DNA from: Cellulophaga omnivescoria
GTDB lineage: Bacteria; Bacteroidota; Bacteroidia; Flavobacteriales; Flavobacteriaceae
Reading direction: 5' to 3'
Length of the DNA: 64,000 nucleotides
NCBI RefSeq assembly: GCF_001999725.1
Contig: NZ_MDDP01000015.1
Location: 62,001 to 126,000, forward strand
Shown here: positions 18,688 through 28,096 of the stretch, in pieces
Layout: each line of letters starts with the position of its first letter
How positions within the stretch are numbered: position 1 is the first letter of the stretch
Made by a program: the position numbers and the translations under genes
The notes under the pieces: generated by a model
The model's database searches: none
Seen by the model: the letters and a program-made list of their open reading frames with translations, nothing else
Told to the model about the DNA's origin: nothing

Positions 18688-19125
18688 TTATTTAGCTTTA
18701 CTGTTATAGTACCATAAATTTACTATAAAGTTTAAGGACATACCAATTAGTAATAAAGGTATAAAAAAGCTTTGTGTACAAACCAGTTCTAAAAATACTT
18801 CTGTATTTGTCCAAGAGTTCCCAAACTCTATTCTATTAGCGTAGGCAATATCAAAAAAAATGTAAGAGATTAGTAATATTGGCATTAGAAGAAATACTAT
18901 AATTCTAAAAATTTTATTTTTAAATATGGGTAAAAACCAGATGCACAATAATATGTATATAATACATAACATAAGTGGCAGTACCAACTCATTATTATAA
19001 GGGTTGTAGTACTCCATTTTGCTTAAAAATAATTTTTGAAAAACCAATACAGGCCCCCAAATAGAGAGTAGGGAAGTAAGTAAAAAAATTATTTTAGATA
19101 TAGGCTTTTTTTTAGCTTTTGGCAT
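18688..19125 (-). CDS. Small multi-pass membrane protein, function unknown
   Basis: This is a protein of about 145 residues starting at the ATG at 19125, with a basic N-terminus (MPKAKKK). An upstream in-frame ATG at 19191 would add 22 polar residues and would lie close to the previous terminator, so I prefer the shorter form. Hydropathy by eye shows four membrane helices, separated by short loops rich in Lys and Asn. I recognise no family. It lies downstream of a SusD gene on the same strand but behind a terminator, so co-transcription is unlikely. The gene could be a species-level accessory gene. Confidence 0.6.
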   Translation of the reverse strand: MPKAKKKPISKIIFLLTSLLSIWGPVLVFQKLFLSKMEYYNPYNNELVLPLMLCIIYILLCIWFLPIFKNKIFRIIVFLLMPILLISYIFFDIAYANRIEFGNSWTNTEVFLELVCTQSFFIPLLLIGMSLNFIVNLWYYNSKAK

Positions 19126-19210
19126 AGTAAACGTATTTATTACATGAACGTTATATACGTGTCTAAATTGTTTATTAATACTTAAAAACATAAAAATACT
19201 ACATAATTAA

Positions 19211-19235
19211 AAAGCCAGGCAAAATGCCTGGCTTT
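19211..19235 (-). terminator. Terminator after the second SusC/D locus
   Basis: A perfect 11-pair inverted repeat (AAAGCCAGGCA / TGCCTGGCTTT) has a 3-base loop. On the minus strand it is followed by a T-rich stretch. It lies 64 bases after the SusD stop. Confidence 0.88.
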
Positions 19236-19298
19236 ATTGCTAATTACTTAACGAGGTAATGAAAAACTAAAAAACTAAAATTAGCAAGTTATTGTTAT

Positions 19299-21065
19299 TT
19301 AGTAACCTGTGTTTTGTATAAAATCTTCGGTTACATCTGTTGTTTCTTGTGGTATAGGAAAAACACGTCTAAAAGGTTCAGTTTGTGGTTTTGCAGTATA
19401 TGCTTCATCAAACTTACCAAAACGTATCATTTGTGGTCTTCTTTTCATTTCCCAATACAACTCAAATCCAATTTCATTATATAGTTGCTCTTCATCTAAA
19501 CTAGTAAGCGCTTGGCCAGGAGCATTACCATATAAAGATTCTCTAGTTCTGCTGGTTCTTAACATATTTATGTCCTCTAAAGCCAATGCAGTTTGCCCAT
19601 TTCTAAAGTAAGCTTCTGCTCTCATCGCATATATTCCGCCTAAACGGTATAAAGGAATATCTACTTTACTTCTTCCATTACCAGATTCAGGATCGTATTC
19701 AAACTTAAAAATACGTGCTCCGCGGTTTATTTGGTCTTGAGCAAAAATTGCTTGTACAGGATTGTCAAAATTTAATTCTGGTGTAAAGTCCATTGGAGTT
19801 GTAGCACTTTTTTCCATTACTAAAGCAGATACTTCTATTCGGTTATCACTAGTCATAATATACCCACCATTACCATCTAAAACAGGGCCAAATTGTTGTC
19901 CAAATAAAAATCCACTATTAAAATGAAACCAAGGTAAATTGTCTGAATTTGGTACAATATCTTCTGCAGGTACGCTAACATCAGAACCATCATTCATAAA
20001 CCAAGTACCATCTGAGTATTGGTATTTTCTAGAAAATCTTGGGTCGTCTTGGTTATCATTCCAGGTTGCAAAAAACTCTGGAGTAGTACAGGCCGCATTA
20101 GTACCTCTGTTTGCAGGTGATGGTCTTTGGTTACGAGCTACGCAAACATACCCAAAGTCATTATCTCCAGATCTTACAGCTTCAATTTCCTGTATTACAG
20201 CAAATATCATTTCTGAACTTTGATTGTTGTTTATAGAAAAATTAGAGAAGTAATTAGACTCTAAATTAAACGTACCAGAATTAATTATTAAAGAAGTATA
20301 TTTTATTACTTGTTCCATATCGGTTTTACCAGCCTCTAAAGATGCTTCAGTAAAATTGAAGGAAGATGCACTATTATATCTATCTTTAAAAACAGCTCTG
20401 TTTAAATACATTGTTGCCAATAAGCCATATGCAGCTTCTTTAGTAAATCTACCATTAAATGTATTTTGTTCCCCTATAGATGCTAAGTTAGGCAGTATGC
20501 TTTCTACCTCTAATATTAAATCATCTATTGCATCTTCTGCTTTTAAAATTTGTATAGTTTGGTCTCCTCCATAAGGGTCTCTGTAAGGGGCTTGTCCAAA
20601 TAGATCTAAGGTAGTGTAAGTATAAAAAGCAACTAGACCTCTGGCCTCTGCCAAAAATAATTCTTTATCACTAAACTCTGCTTGGTTTATACTCTCTACG
20701 GCAGTTAACGCTCTGGTAATACCGTTTGTTAAGTTGTTCCAGTTACCAGTTACTATACTGTTATCTGGTGTCCAAGTAAACTCATGCATAGAACGCCATT
20801 TACCGCCATCTCCCCAGTCACTACCTCTTGTTGCAAGCATTGCAATGTCTGTAGAGTATTCTTGTAAAGCAAATACACCTCCGTGATCTACAAAAGTTTT
20901 ATCGCCTAAACGGTCATATGCAGCAGCTAATACACCTTCTGGGTCTGCAACTTCTTCTCCTAATTCTTCATCTAAAACAACTTCTTCTAGATCTGTACAA
21001 CTTGTAATTAAAAAGTTTAGTAATAGAAAAGCTATACCTGCTATTTTTATTTTTTTATGCATCAT
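19299..21065 (-). CDS. SusD/RagB family outer membrane lipoprotein
   Basis: This 588-residue protein has a lipoprotein signal (FLITSCTD, Cys at about 23). It is longer than the other SusD proteins here because of an enlarged middle region. The helical SusD core is visible (EARGLVAFYTYTTLDLFGQAP near residue 140) and the C-terminal end holds GFELYWEMKRRPQMIRFGKF and FPIPQ. It starts 9 bases after the STN-type SusC and ends the sigma/FecR/SusC/SusD transcription unit. The metallophosphoesterase upstream of the sigma factor suggests a phosphorylated ligand, but this is inference only. Confidence 0.94.
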   Translation of the reverse strand: MMHKKIKIAGIAFLLLNFLITSCTDLEEVVLDEELGEEVADPEGVLAAAYDRLGDKTFVDHGGVFALQEYSTDIAMLATRGSDWGDGGKWRSMHEFTWTPDNSIVTGNWNNLTNGITRALTAVESINQAEFSDKELFLAEARGLVAFYTYTTLDLFGQAPYRDPYGGDQTIQILKAEDAIDDLILEVESILPNLASIGEQNTFNGRFTKEAAYGLLATMYLNRAVFKDRYNSASSFNFTEASLEAGKTDMEQVIKYTSLIINSGTFNLESNYFSNFSINNNQSSEMIFAVIQEIEAVRSGDNDFGYVCVARNQRPSPANRGTNAACTTPEFFATWNDNQDDPRFSRKYQYSDGTWFMNDGSDVSVPAEDIVPNSDNLPWFHFNSGFLFGQQFGPVLDGNGGYIMTSDNRIEVSALVMEKSATTPMDFTPELNFDNPVQAIFAQDQINRGARIFKFEYDPESGNGRSKVDIPLYRLGGIYAMRAEAYFRNGQTALALEDINMLRTSRTRESLYGNAPGQALTSLDEEQLYNEIGFELYWEMKRRPQMIRFGKFDEAYTAKPQTEPFRRVFPIPQETTDVTEDFIQNTGY

Positions 21066-21074
21066 TATTATATT

Positions 21075-24000
21075 TTAAAATTTTAAAATTGCTCCTAATA
21101 TAAATGTCTTAGAACCTGGGTAACTAGAGTAATCTATACCTAATGATTGATTACCACCATCTGCTTTAGGACTGTTTATTAATGGATCATAACCAGAGTA
21201 GTTGGTAATGGTTAATAAGTTCTGCCCAGTAACATAAAAATTAATACCATTTAACCAGTTTACGTTGTTTAATTTTAAATTGTATCCTAAACGTGCAGTG
21301 TTAAGTCTTATAAAATCTGACTTTTCTAGGTACAAAGTTGATAATTGAGGTGAGTTTTCTTGATTAGCTCCAGACTCATAATACTTTTTAGATACGTTAC
21401 GGTCTGATGCTAAATTGTTTATATTTAAAGCATTTAACCCTGTATTATTCACCAAATATCCACCAGCTTGACCAATAATTGAAAATGAGAAATCAAAATT
21501 TTTGTAATTCATTTGACTATTAAATCCGTAAGAGAATTTAGGTAAAGCACCTTCAATTATAATTCTATCATCACCAGTTATATTACCATCATTATTTACG
21601 TCTCTGTAAATATCTTCGCCATTTTCATTAAAACCTATATGGTCTAACAAGTAAAAAGAACCAGCAGCATAGCCGCTTTTGTAAATGTTGGCAAGTACTC
21701 CAGATTGTCCTGGACCAGATATGGTTCCTGATAAAATTTCTGATACAGGTAAATTTTTAATTTCATTATTCAATGTTGCACCATTTATATCTACATCCCA
21801 ATTAAAATTTTCTGTAGCTATTAGGTTAGATCCTAACATAAATTCTAGGCCTGTATTTACAATTTCGCCATCTATATTTACCCAAATATTGTTGGTTGGG
21901 CTAAGCACTTGTGACGGTATATTTAAAATAGCATCTGTAGTTGTTTTTTTAAAATAATCTAGAGAACCATACAGTTTTCTGTTCCATAAACTAAAATCTG
22001 CACCAATATTATACTGTGTTACTACTTCCCACTTTAAATCTGGATTTGGAGTTCTTAAAACAGAAACACCGTTAGTTAGTGTTTGGTCATCATACAAATA
22101 ATAACCATCTGCACCAGATATAGCGTAACTAGCTTGTGTTATTTTATTTTGCACCTCCTGGTTACCTGTTTGCCCCCAACTTGCTCTTAGCTTTAAATTA
22201 TCTACATTACTATTAATTAAAAATTCTTCATTAGAGATATTCCAACCCAATGCAAAAGAAGGGAAATAACCGTACTTATTGTTTTTACCAAAACGAGTAG
22301 AACCATCTGCACGCATAGATGCCGTTAAAAGGTATTTACTATCATAAGAATAGTTTAATCTACCAAAATACGACTGCAATTCGTTTTCTTGCGCAAAACC
22401 GTTAATACCTATTTGTGAGTTATTAGATGTAGGGTTGTGTACAGGTTTAACCCCAGTTCCTTTTTCAGATAAATTATCGTAACTAAAGTTGGTACCAGAG
22501 CGCTCAAACTTTTGATAAGAGAAACCTCCTAAAATTTCTAACTTATGCTTGTCTGCTATGGTTGTATTAAATGTTAAGTAATGCTCTAACAAAGAACTTT
22601 GAGACTCTAAGTTATTTTGCACATACATTCCCGTAGGATTTAAATCTGTTAAGTTTGGATATACTGTGGTGTTACGCTCTGCAACAGACCTGTCTACTCC
22701 ATAATTTAACTTATACTCTAAACCGTTAAATACACGTAATGAAGCCTCTATGTTACCCAAAACACGTAATGTTCTTGTTTCATCTTCATAAATGCTTAAC
22801 AAGTATGCAGGGTTGTAATGTGCATTCATATTAAAGTTTGTATATGCTCCGTTTTCATCAAAAACAGGCCTTGTAGGATTAGCCATTAAGGTGTGTATAA
22901 TTAGCTGGCCGTTAGATCCTCCATCATCACTAGTTGGTACCCCTTTGTCTTTAGTTTCACTTGCAGTAAGATTTACTTTTATTTTTAAACGTTTGTTATC
23001 TAAAAAGCTTTCTTCTACATTTACTCTACCAGATGTACGAGAAAATTCACTATTATTTACAATACCTTCTTGATCTATATTACCTAAAGAAACATAGTAG
23101 TTACCACTTTCTGAGGCTTTTGAATAAGACAAAACATTATTTTTTGTAATTGCTGTTCTGTAAACAACATCTTGCCAATCTGTAGTGCTGCCGTGGTCAA
23201 AAGTAGGGTCTTTTAAGGCATTTCTGTATTCATTTGCATTTAGCAAATCTATTTTATTTGCAACGTTAGAAATACCAATGTAAGAGTCTAAAGATAAAGA
23301 GCCTATACCAGCTTTTCCTTTTTTAGTAGTAATTATTACTACACCGTTAGAACCCCTAGCTCCGTATATAGCAGATGCAGAAGCGTCTTTAAGTACATTA
23401 ATAGATTCTATATCACTAGTATTTAAAAAGTTTAATGGGTTTTTAGCACTAGAATCCCCAAAACCAACATTACTGCCCGTTGGGCTAACATTATCGTTAG
23501 TTAACGGCACACCATCTACAACAAATAAAGGGCTACTACCACTTCTAATAGAACCTACACCACGTATTGTAACATTAATACCTGCACCTGGTTCTCCGCT
23601 AGCATTAACAACTCTAACACCAGCAACTTTACCTTGTAAAAGAGCATCTGGAGATGTGTTAATACCTTGTCTAAAACTACTTTCTTTTAGTTGTGTTACG
23701 GCACCAGTAACATCTGCTTTTGTTTGGCTACCGTAGCCTACAACAACAACTTCATTTAACTCAGCAGCATCTAGTTCTAATTGTACGTTTACTACATTTT
23801 GTGTAACCTTTATTTCTTTACTCTTATACCCCATGTAAGAGAATTTTAAAACGCTTCCGGTTGTAGCAGTTATAGTGTATTCTCCATCAAAATTTGTTGT
23901 AACACCATTAGATGTTCCTACTTCATGAATGGTAGCACCTGGTAAAGGATCTCCGTTTTCATCTACAACAGTACCTGTTATTTCTTTTTGGACATTACTG

Positions 24001-24350
24001 GTAGTTATAGTTGTAGATTTCTTTTTTATTAAAACAATTTTATTTGTTATTTTATAACTAAAGTTTGCCTTTTTACTCAGGTCTTTTAAGGCAGACTCTA
24101 AGCTGATGTTTAGGTAAGATACTGTGTATTTATTTTTGTCTTTTATAATATCTTCACCGTAGCTAAAGTTATATGATGTTTGGTTACTTACCTCTTTTAA
24201 AAGGGTTACTAAATTTGTGTTTTTATAGTTTACAGTTATATTTTGTTTTTTGTAAACACCATTATTAGGTTGCACTGTCTGACAAAAAATTGCAGATAAT
24301 ACAAAAAAAAGTATGGTTTTTAATTTAAAAGGAATATTTTTAAAATACAT
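21075..24350 (-). CDS. SusC/RagA TonB-dependent receptor with STN domain
   Basis: This 1091-residue protein has a signal peptide (to about 28), an STN domain (about 38-112), a carboxypeptidase-regulatory-like domain (about 122-205; ITGTVVDENGDPLPGATI, FSYMGYKSKEI), a TonB-box/plug region (about 205-335; VVVGYGSQTKADVTGAV), and a large beta-barrel ending LGAILKF. The STN domain fits the neighbouring FecR and ECF sigma genes, so ligand binding should switch on its own locus. The FecR stop lies 69 bases upstream, with an inverted repeat in between (24386-24414). Confidence 0.96.
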   Translation of the reverse strand: MYFKNIPFKLKTILFFVLSAIFCQTVQPNNGVYKKQNITVNYKNTNLVTLLKEVSNQTSYNFSYGEDIIKDKNKYTVSYLNISLESALKDLSKKANFSYKITNKIVLIKKKSTTITTSNVQKEITGTVVDENGDPLPGATIHEVGTSNGVTTNFDGEYTITATTGSVLKFSYMGYKSKEIKVTQNVVNVQLELDAAELNEVVVVGYGSQTKADVTGAVTQLKESSFRQGINTSPDALLQGKVAGVRVVNASGEPGAGINVTIRGVGSIRSGSSPLFVVDGVPLTNDNVSPTGSNVGFGDSSAKNPLNFLNTSDIESINVLKDASASAIYGARGSNGVVIITTKKGKAGIGSLSLDSYIGISNVANKIDLLNANEYRNALKDPTFDHGSTTDWQDVVYRTAITKNNVLSYSKASESGNYYVSLGNIDQEGIVNNSEFSRTSGRVNVEESFLDNKRLKIKVNLTASETKDKGVPTSDDGGSNGQLIIHTLMANPTRPVFDENGAYTNFNMNAHYNPAYLLSIYEDETRTLRVLGNIEASLRVFNGLEYKLNYGVDRSVAERNTTVYPNLTDLNPTGMYVQNNLESQSSLLEHYLTFNTTIADKHKLEILGGFSYQKFERSGTNFSYDNLSEKGTGVKPVHNPTSNNSQIGINGFAQENELQSYFGRLNYSYDSKYLLTASMRADGSTRFGKNNKYGYFPSFALGWNISNEEFLINSNVDNLKLRASWGQTGNQEVQNKITQASYAISGADGYYLYDDQTLTNGVSVLRTPNPDLKWEVVTQYNIGADFSLWNRKLYGSLDYFKKTTTDAILNIPSQVLSPTNNIWVNIDGEIVNTGLEFMLGSNLIATENFNWDVDINGATLNNEIKNLPVSEILSGTISGPGQSGVLANIYKSGYAAGSFYLLDHIGFNENGEDIYRDVNNDGNITGDDRIIIEGALPKFSYGFNSQMNYKNFDFSFSIIGQAGGYLVNNTGLNALNINNLASDRNVSKKYYESGANQENSPQLSTLYLEKSDFIRLNTARLGYNLKLNNVNWLNGINFYVTGQNLLTITNYSGYDPLINSPKADGGNQSLGIDYSSYPGSKTFILGAILKF

Positions 24351-24385
24351 TAATTTAAGTGTTAGTTAATAATACTTGAAAATTT

Positions 24386-24414
24386 AACCGTAGTTGTTGG
24401 TAGCAGCTGCGGTT
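24386..24414 (-). promoter_or_regulatory. Inverted repeat between FecR and SusC, possible attenuator
   Basis: Two 11-base arms (AACCGTAGTTG and CAGCTGCGGTT on the plus strand, with three G-T pairs) are separated by 7 bases. On the minus strand the hairpin falls just after the FecR stop and 36 bases before the SusC start, followed by AAATTTTC. It could weaken readthrough from sigma/FecR into SusC, or be an mRNA-processing site. Confidence 0.5.
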
Positions 24415-24419
24415 TTTCT

Positions 24420-25346
24420 TTAATTAGTTTTAAGTGTAATTATTTCATTCTCATATAGTAATTTTAAATTGGTTATATAATTTAGTTGTTCAATAATCTC
24501 ATTTAGTGTAGCGTTTTGCTTTATAAATAGTGTTATTTTAAGAGCCAATACATCTTCATTTTTTATAGCGCTTTTTACATTGTATTTAATCTCTAATAAG
24601 TCTAAGGTTTCTTTTAATGATACCTCTGCTAAGTTTAAATCTTTAGTATACCAGTTAGAAGTCATTAAAACTGATGATTTTTGTTTGCGTAAAGAGTTGT
24701 TTGTAGCTACGGCTTCTTGCCCAGATACTAATTGTTGTTGGTTGTTTTTGTAATTTACCTGTACTTTTCCAGTAACTACAGATACTTTGCTTTCCTTTTT
24801 TTGTAACCCTATATGAAAAGAAGTACCTAATACCTTTGTTACCAAGTCACCAGAGTTTATAATAAATGGTTTGTTTGGGTTTTTAGCAATGTTAAAAAAT
24901 GCATTACCCTTTATTAGGTTAACCTCTCTTGTAGTGTTGGTAAATGTATTAGGGTAACTAAAATTAGATCCTGGAGCTAGGTAAATAGTAGAACCATCTG
25001 CTAAAAAAACAGAATCTATTGCAGCACCAGTATTTACCGTAACAAAACTTGGCTGGTTAGTTTTGTAAGTAGATAATAATATACCACCAAGCGTAAGTAT
25101 TGTAACTGCTATGGCAGCATATTTATATATATTAGTTTTTGTGCTTTTAGTTTCTTTAAGTACAATTTTAGAACGGATATCATCTTTTATAAAAGTTGCA
25201 TTACCCATTTTATTTGTATCCCAGCCAGACTTATCATACATTTTTTTAAAAAATGTATGTAATAACTTTTCTTCTTTAGCACTAGTTTTTTGTTTGGTGC
25301 TTTTTGCAATAAGCTTTTTTAATACAGTGCTTTTTTTCTGTTGCAT
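24420..25346 (-). CDS. FecR family anti-sigma factor
   Basis: This 308-residue protein has a basic cytoplasmic N-terminus of about 75 residues and one membrane helix (about 76-96). The periplasmic FecR domain contains DSVFLADGSTIYLAPGS, GNAFFNIA and VLGTSFHIG. A DUF4974-like C-terminal domain (from about 235) contains EVSLKETLDLLEIKYNV. It lies 96 bases after the sigma factor stop and 69 bases before the STN-type SusC. Family knowledge: it holds the sigma factor at the membrane until the receptor signals. At 308 residues it is shorter than the FecR of the first locus. Confidence 0.93.
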   Translation of the reverse strand: MQQKKSTVLKKLIAKSTKQKTSAKEEKLLHTFFKKMYDKSGWDTNKMGNATFIKDDIRSKIVLKETKSTKTNIYKYAAIAVTILTLGGILLSTYKTNQPSFVTVNTGAAIDSVFLADGSTIYLAPGSNFSYPNTFTNTTREVNLIKGNAFFNIAKNPNKPFIINSGDLVTKVLGTSFHIGLQKKESKVSVVTGKVQVNYKNNQQQLVSGQEAVATNNSLRKQKSSVLMTSNWYTKDLNLAEVSLKETLDLLEIKYNVKSAIKNEDVLALKITLFIKQNATLNEIIEQLNYITNLKLLYENEIITLKTN

Positions 25347-25442
25347 AAACTTGTTTTATATAGGTAAGTACCCAAAACAAGTAATTAGTACTATTGGCAA
25401 ATGTTACCAAAAGTTTAAGCAAACATTAAGTGAAATATTTTT

Positions 25443-25955
25443 TTAAAAAAAGAACGGAAATAGTAACCAACTAAGTTGTTTAAGCTCTAGTCTAAGCTGT
25501 TTAATTGCAGATGATAATTGATTTTTAACCGTTTGTTTTGATAGCTTTAGCTCCTCTGCAATTTGTTCTACATTCATTTCCTGTAGCTTGTTCATTAAAA
25601 AAATTTCTTTTCGCTTAGCAGGTAACTTATCTACAATATGAAAAACGGTTTTAGATAGGTCAGATTCAGAAATAGATGGAGATTCCATAATAAAATTATC
25701 AAACTCATTATCTATAGAAGTAGTGTTAAAAGTGTTTTGATTGTAATGCTTTAAAATTTGATTTTTTACTGCTCTAAATAAAAAATGCTCAACAGAGTTT
25801 ATGTTTAAGCTATTTTTACGCTCCCATAAATTGGTAAATACGTCTTGTATAATGTTTTTAGATAAGTTGCTGTCTTTTGTAACTTTAAATGAAAAAGCAT
25901 ATAATTTTTCCCAGTGTTTAGAATAGATATCTTCAAATTCTTGGGAGGTTTTCAT
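25443..25955 (-). CDS. ECF RNA polymerase sigma factor
   Basis: This 170-residue protein has sigma-70 region 2 (about 10-75; NIIQDVFTNLWERKNSL, FLFRAVKNQILKHYNQ) and region 4 (about 110-160; LPAKRKEIFLMNKLQEMNVEQIAEEL as two parts of the helix-turn-helix). It heads a co-directional sigma-FecR-SusC-SusD unit, unlike the first locus where the sigma gene is divergent. A metallophosphoesterase gene lies 116 bases upstream on the same strand. Confidence 0.93.
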   Translation of the reverse strand: MKTSQEFEDIYSKHWEKLYAFSFKVTKDSNLSKNIIQDVFTNLWERKNSLNINSVEHFLFRAVKNQILKHYNQNTFNTTSIDNEFDNFIMESPSISESDLSKTVFHIVDKLPAKRKEIFLMNKLQEMNVEQIAEELKLSKQTVKNQLSSAIKQLRLELKQLSWLLFPFFF

Positions 25956-26071
25956 AGGGACTAAAAAATTCTGGAATTAGTTAGTGTAAATAAAAGACCC
26001 TAAAGTTTAAAATTGATTATGCCAACGTTATCTTTAAATTAACTTTTTAAAACAGACTGTAAACTTATAAG

Positions 26072-27973
26072 CTAATTATTGTTTTTACTTAGGTCTGTTA
26101 TAGTATTGTTTTCTAAATTAATACTAAAGTGGTTGGACGGTTCACTGTTTAAAAAAGAATTAAAAATTTTAAAGAATAAAAGTAATTGTTTGGCTGTAGT
26201 ATCTTCTTTATTAATATACTTGGTTTGTGAAGTAATTGTGTTGTAAATAAATTTATACTGCTTTATTTTTTCTGTGGTAATATCTTCTAAAGCCAATTCA
26301 TCTGCATTTCTAAGTCTATAAAAATCAAAAACTAAATCTAAGCCTTTCCACTTTCTAAAATCTTTAGCTTTTAAATTGTTTTTAGCTAAAGGAGTGGCAA
26401 TAATTTTTAACTGATTTTTTCTTGCTTTAGTATTGTTACGTATTTCTTTTAATGCTTTAGAAAAATCTAGTTCACTATTTTTTGTAGCAAGTAATAACAA
26501 CTCTTCACCAGTAACATTACTTAAAAATATATTTAAATCTATAGGAAAATCATTTGGTAAAAAGCGCAAACGTATAAGTTCTTTTAAATGCCAAGCTGTA
26601 AAATCTTTATAGGTGTTAACCTCTAGTATTTTTTTGTTCCAAACATTGTTATTGTGCTCTAGTTTTAGTTTGTTGTATTCTACTTTATACAAATCAAATA
26701 ACAATTTAAAATTTTCTGTATCGGGTATAGTAACAGTTTTTACCTCTATGTTACTACTGTTATTAATTTTTAAAATTTTATAACCTGGTATGTAAGCAGC
26801 TAAGGAAGGTGTTTGTATGTTAACCAGTAAGTTTCCTTTTTTAGACCTGTGTACTCCAGTGTCATTAATATGCATATGTCCTGCTATGTGTATTTTTAAA
26901 CCACTATCTGCAAATGCTTCTGCTACTTCTTTTACAGGTACACGTTGCAATTGCCATTTGTTATTCCCCATTAATTTTTTAATGTTGCTAGTGGCATTAT
27001 CATTAAAGTCTACCATAGGAAAATGACTAAAAGCAATTAATGTTTTATTGTTTTTTTTAGCTTCTGTAACTATATCTTTCACCCATTTAATTAAGTAATT
27101 TTTATGTATTATAGTGTTGTTATAGCCTACGCTAGCACTAGAAAAGCTACCATCCTTTTTTTGCAAAAAGGTGTCACCATCTATAGCTAGTAACCAAATA
27201 CCGTTTACGGGCTCTACTAAATAACTAGTATCTACCATTTGTAAACTGTCTATAGCAGTATAGGTTCTTAGTTTTAAGTTAGATGCAATTTGTGCCTTTT
27301 TAAAAGAGTAATTGTTGTAGTTATAGGTAGCAAACGGAGTGGTCCAATATTTATAATTTGGTTGTGCATTAAAACCGTACTCACCTAAAATATTAAGTAC
27401 ACCCGTATATCCCATTTTAGCAATATCAGTACTAATTAATACAGGATGCTCATTTTTTTTAGATGCATACATTCCTTTTTTACTATATACAGGTTGATTT
27501 TTACCTTCTGCACCTAAAAAATCACTTTTTCCAGATTCCTGTTTGTATGGTCCTGCAGGATCATGGTTACCAGTTGTTATAAAAAATTGTAGTCCGTGTT
27601 TATTTTTGTAATCGTTTAGTATTTTTTGCAGTCCTCTTAAGTGTATAGGTTGTCCGTCATCTGTATAATCACCAGGTAAAGCAACATAAGTAATGCCTCT
27701 ACTAACAATGTCATCTAGAGCTGTTTTAAATGCAAAATAGTTCTCATTAAAAATTCTAGTAGAGTTTAATTGAGATTGCATTGTTCGTAATACTGTATGC
27801 TTATTGTTATGCGGATTTTTAATACCCTTGTAATTAATATCGTTAAAAGAACCATACAAATCCTGAAAATGAATATCTGCTAAAAAAGCTATTTCTATTT
27901 TTTTTGTTTGTGCAGTTATTTTAAAACATATGAATACAATTAAAAAAGGTATTATTATTTTGGTTGATGACAT
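26072..27973 (-). CDS. Secreted calcineurin-like metallophosphoesterase
   Basis: This is a protein of about 633 residues. I choose the ATG at 27973; a TTG four codons earlier is less likely. It has a signal peptide (about 1-22, ITAQ) and the five metal-binding motifs of calcineurin-like phosphoesterases in order: LADIHFQD, LPGDYTDDG, TTGNHDPAG, AFSHFPMVD and AGHMHINDTG, all within residues 25-370. The remaining 260 residues are helical, Lys/Asn-rich and unrecognised. Family knowledge: it should hydrolyse a phosphoester outside the cytoplasm; the substrate is unknown. It lies directly upstream of the sigma/FecR/SusC/SusD unit on the same strand and probably belongs to that locus. Confidence 0.9.
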   Translation of the reverse strand: MSSTKIIIPFLIVFICFKITAQTKKIEIAFLADIHFQDLYGSFNDINYKGIKNPHNNKHTVLRTMQSQLNSTRIFNENYFAFKTALDDIVSRGITYVALPGDYTDDGQPIHLRGLQKILNDYKNKHGLQFFITTGNHDPAGPYKQESGKSDFLGAEGKNQPVYSKKGMYASKKNEHPVLISTDIAKMGYTGVLNILGEYGFNAQPNYKYWTTPFATYNYNNYSFKKAQIASNLKLRTYTAIDSLQMVDTSYLVEPVNGIWLLAIDGDTFLQKKDGSFSSASVGYNNTIIHKNYLIKWVKDIVTEAKKNNKTLIAFSHFPMVDFNDNATSNIKKLMGNNKWQLQRVPVKEVAEAFADSGLKIHIAGHMHINDTGVHRSKKGNLLVNIQTPSLAAYIPGYKILKINNSSNIEVKTVTIPDTENFKLLFDLYKVEYNKLKLEHNNNVWNKKILEVNTYKDFTAWHLKELIRLRFLPNDFPIDLNIFLSNVTGEELLLLATKNSELDFSKALKEIRNNTKARKNQLKIIATPLAKNNLKAKDFRKWKGLDLVFDFYRLRNADELALEDITTEKIKQYKFIYNTITSQTKYINKEDTTAKQLLLFFKIFNSFLNSEPSNHFSINLENNTITDLSKNNN

Positions 27974-28096
27974 TTGATTCCTCAATATTAAAAAAATTAC
28001 TGCTAGATTACATATTTAAAATTCCTTTTAAATTAAATTAAGGTTAAGAAGAAAATTTAAAAATATTTCTTTTGTATATTATAGAAAAAGTGAAGA

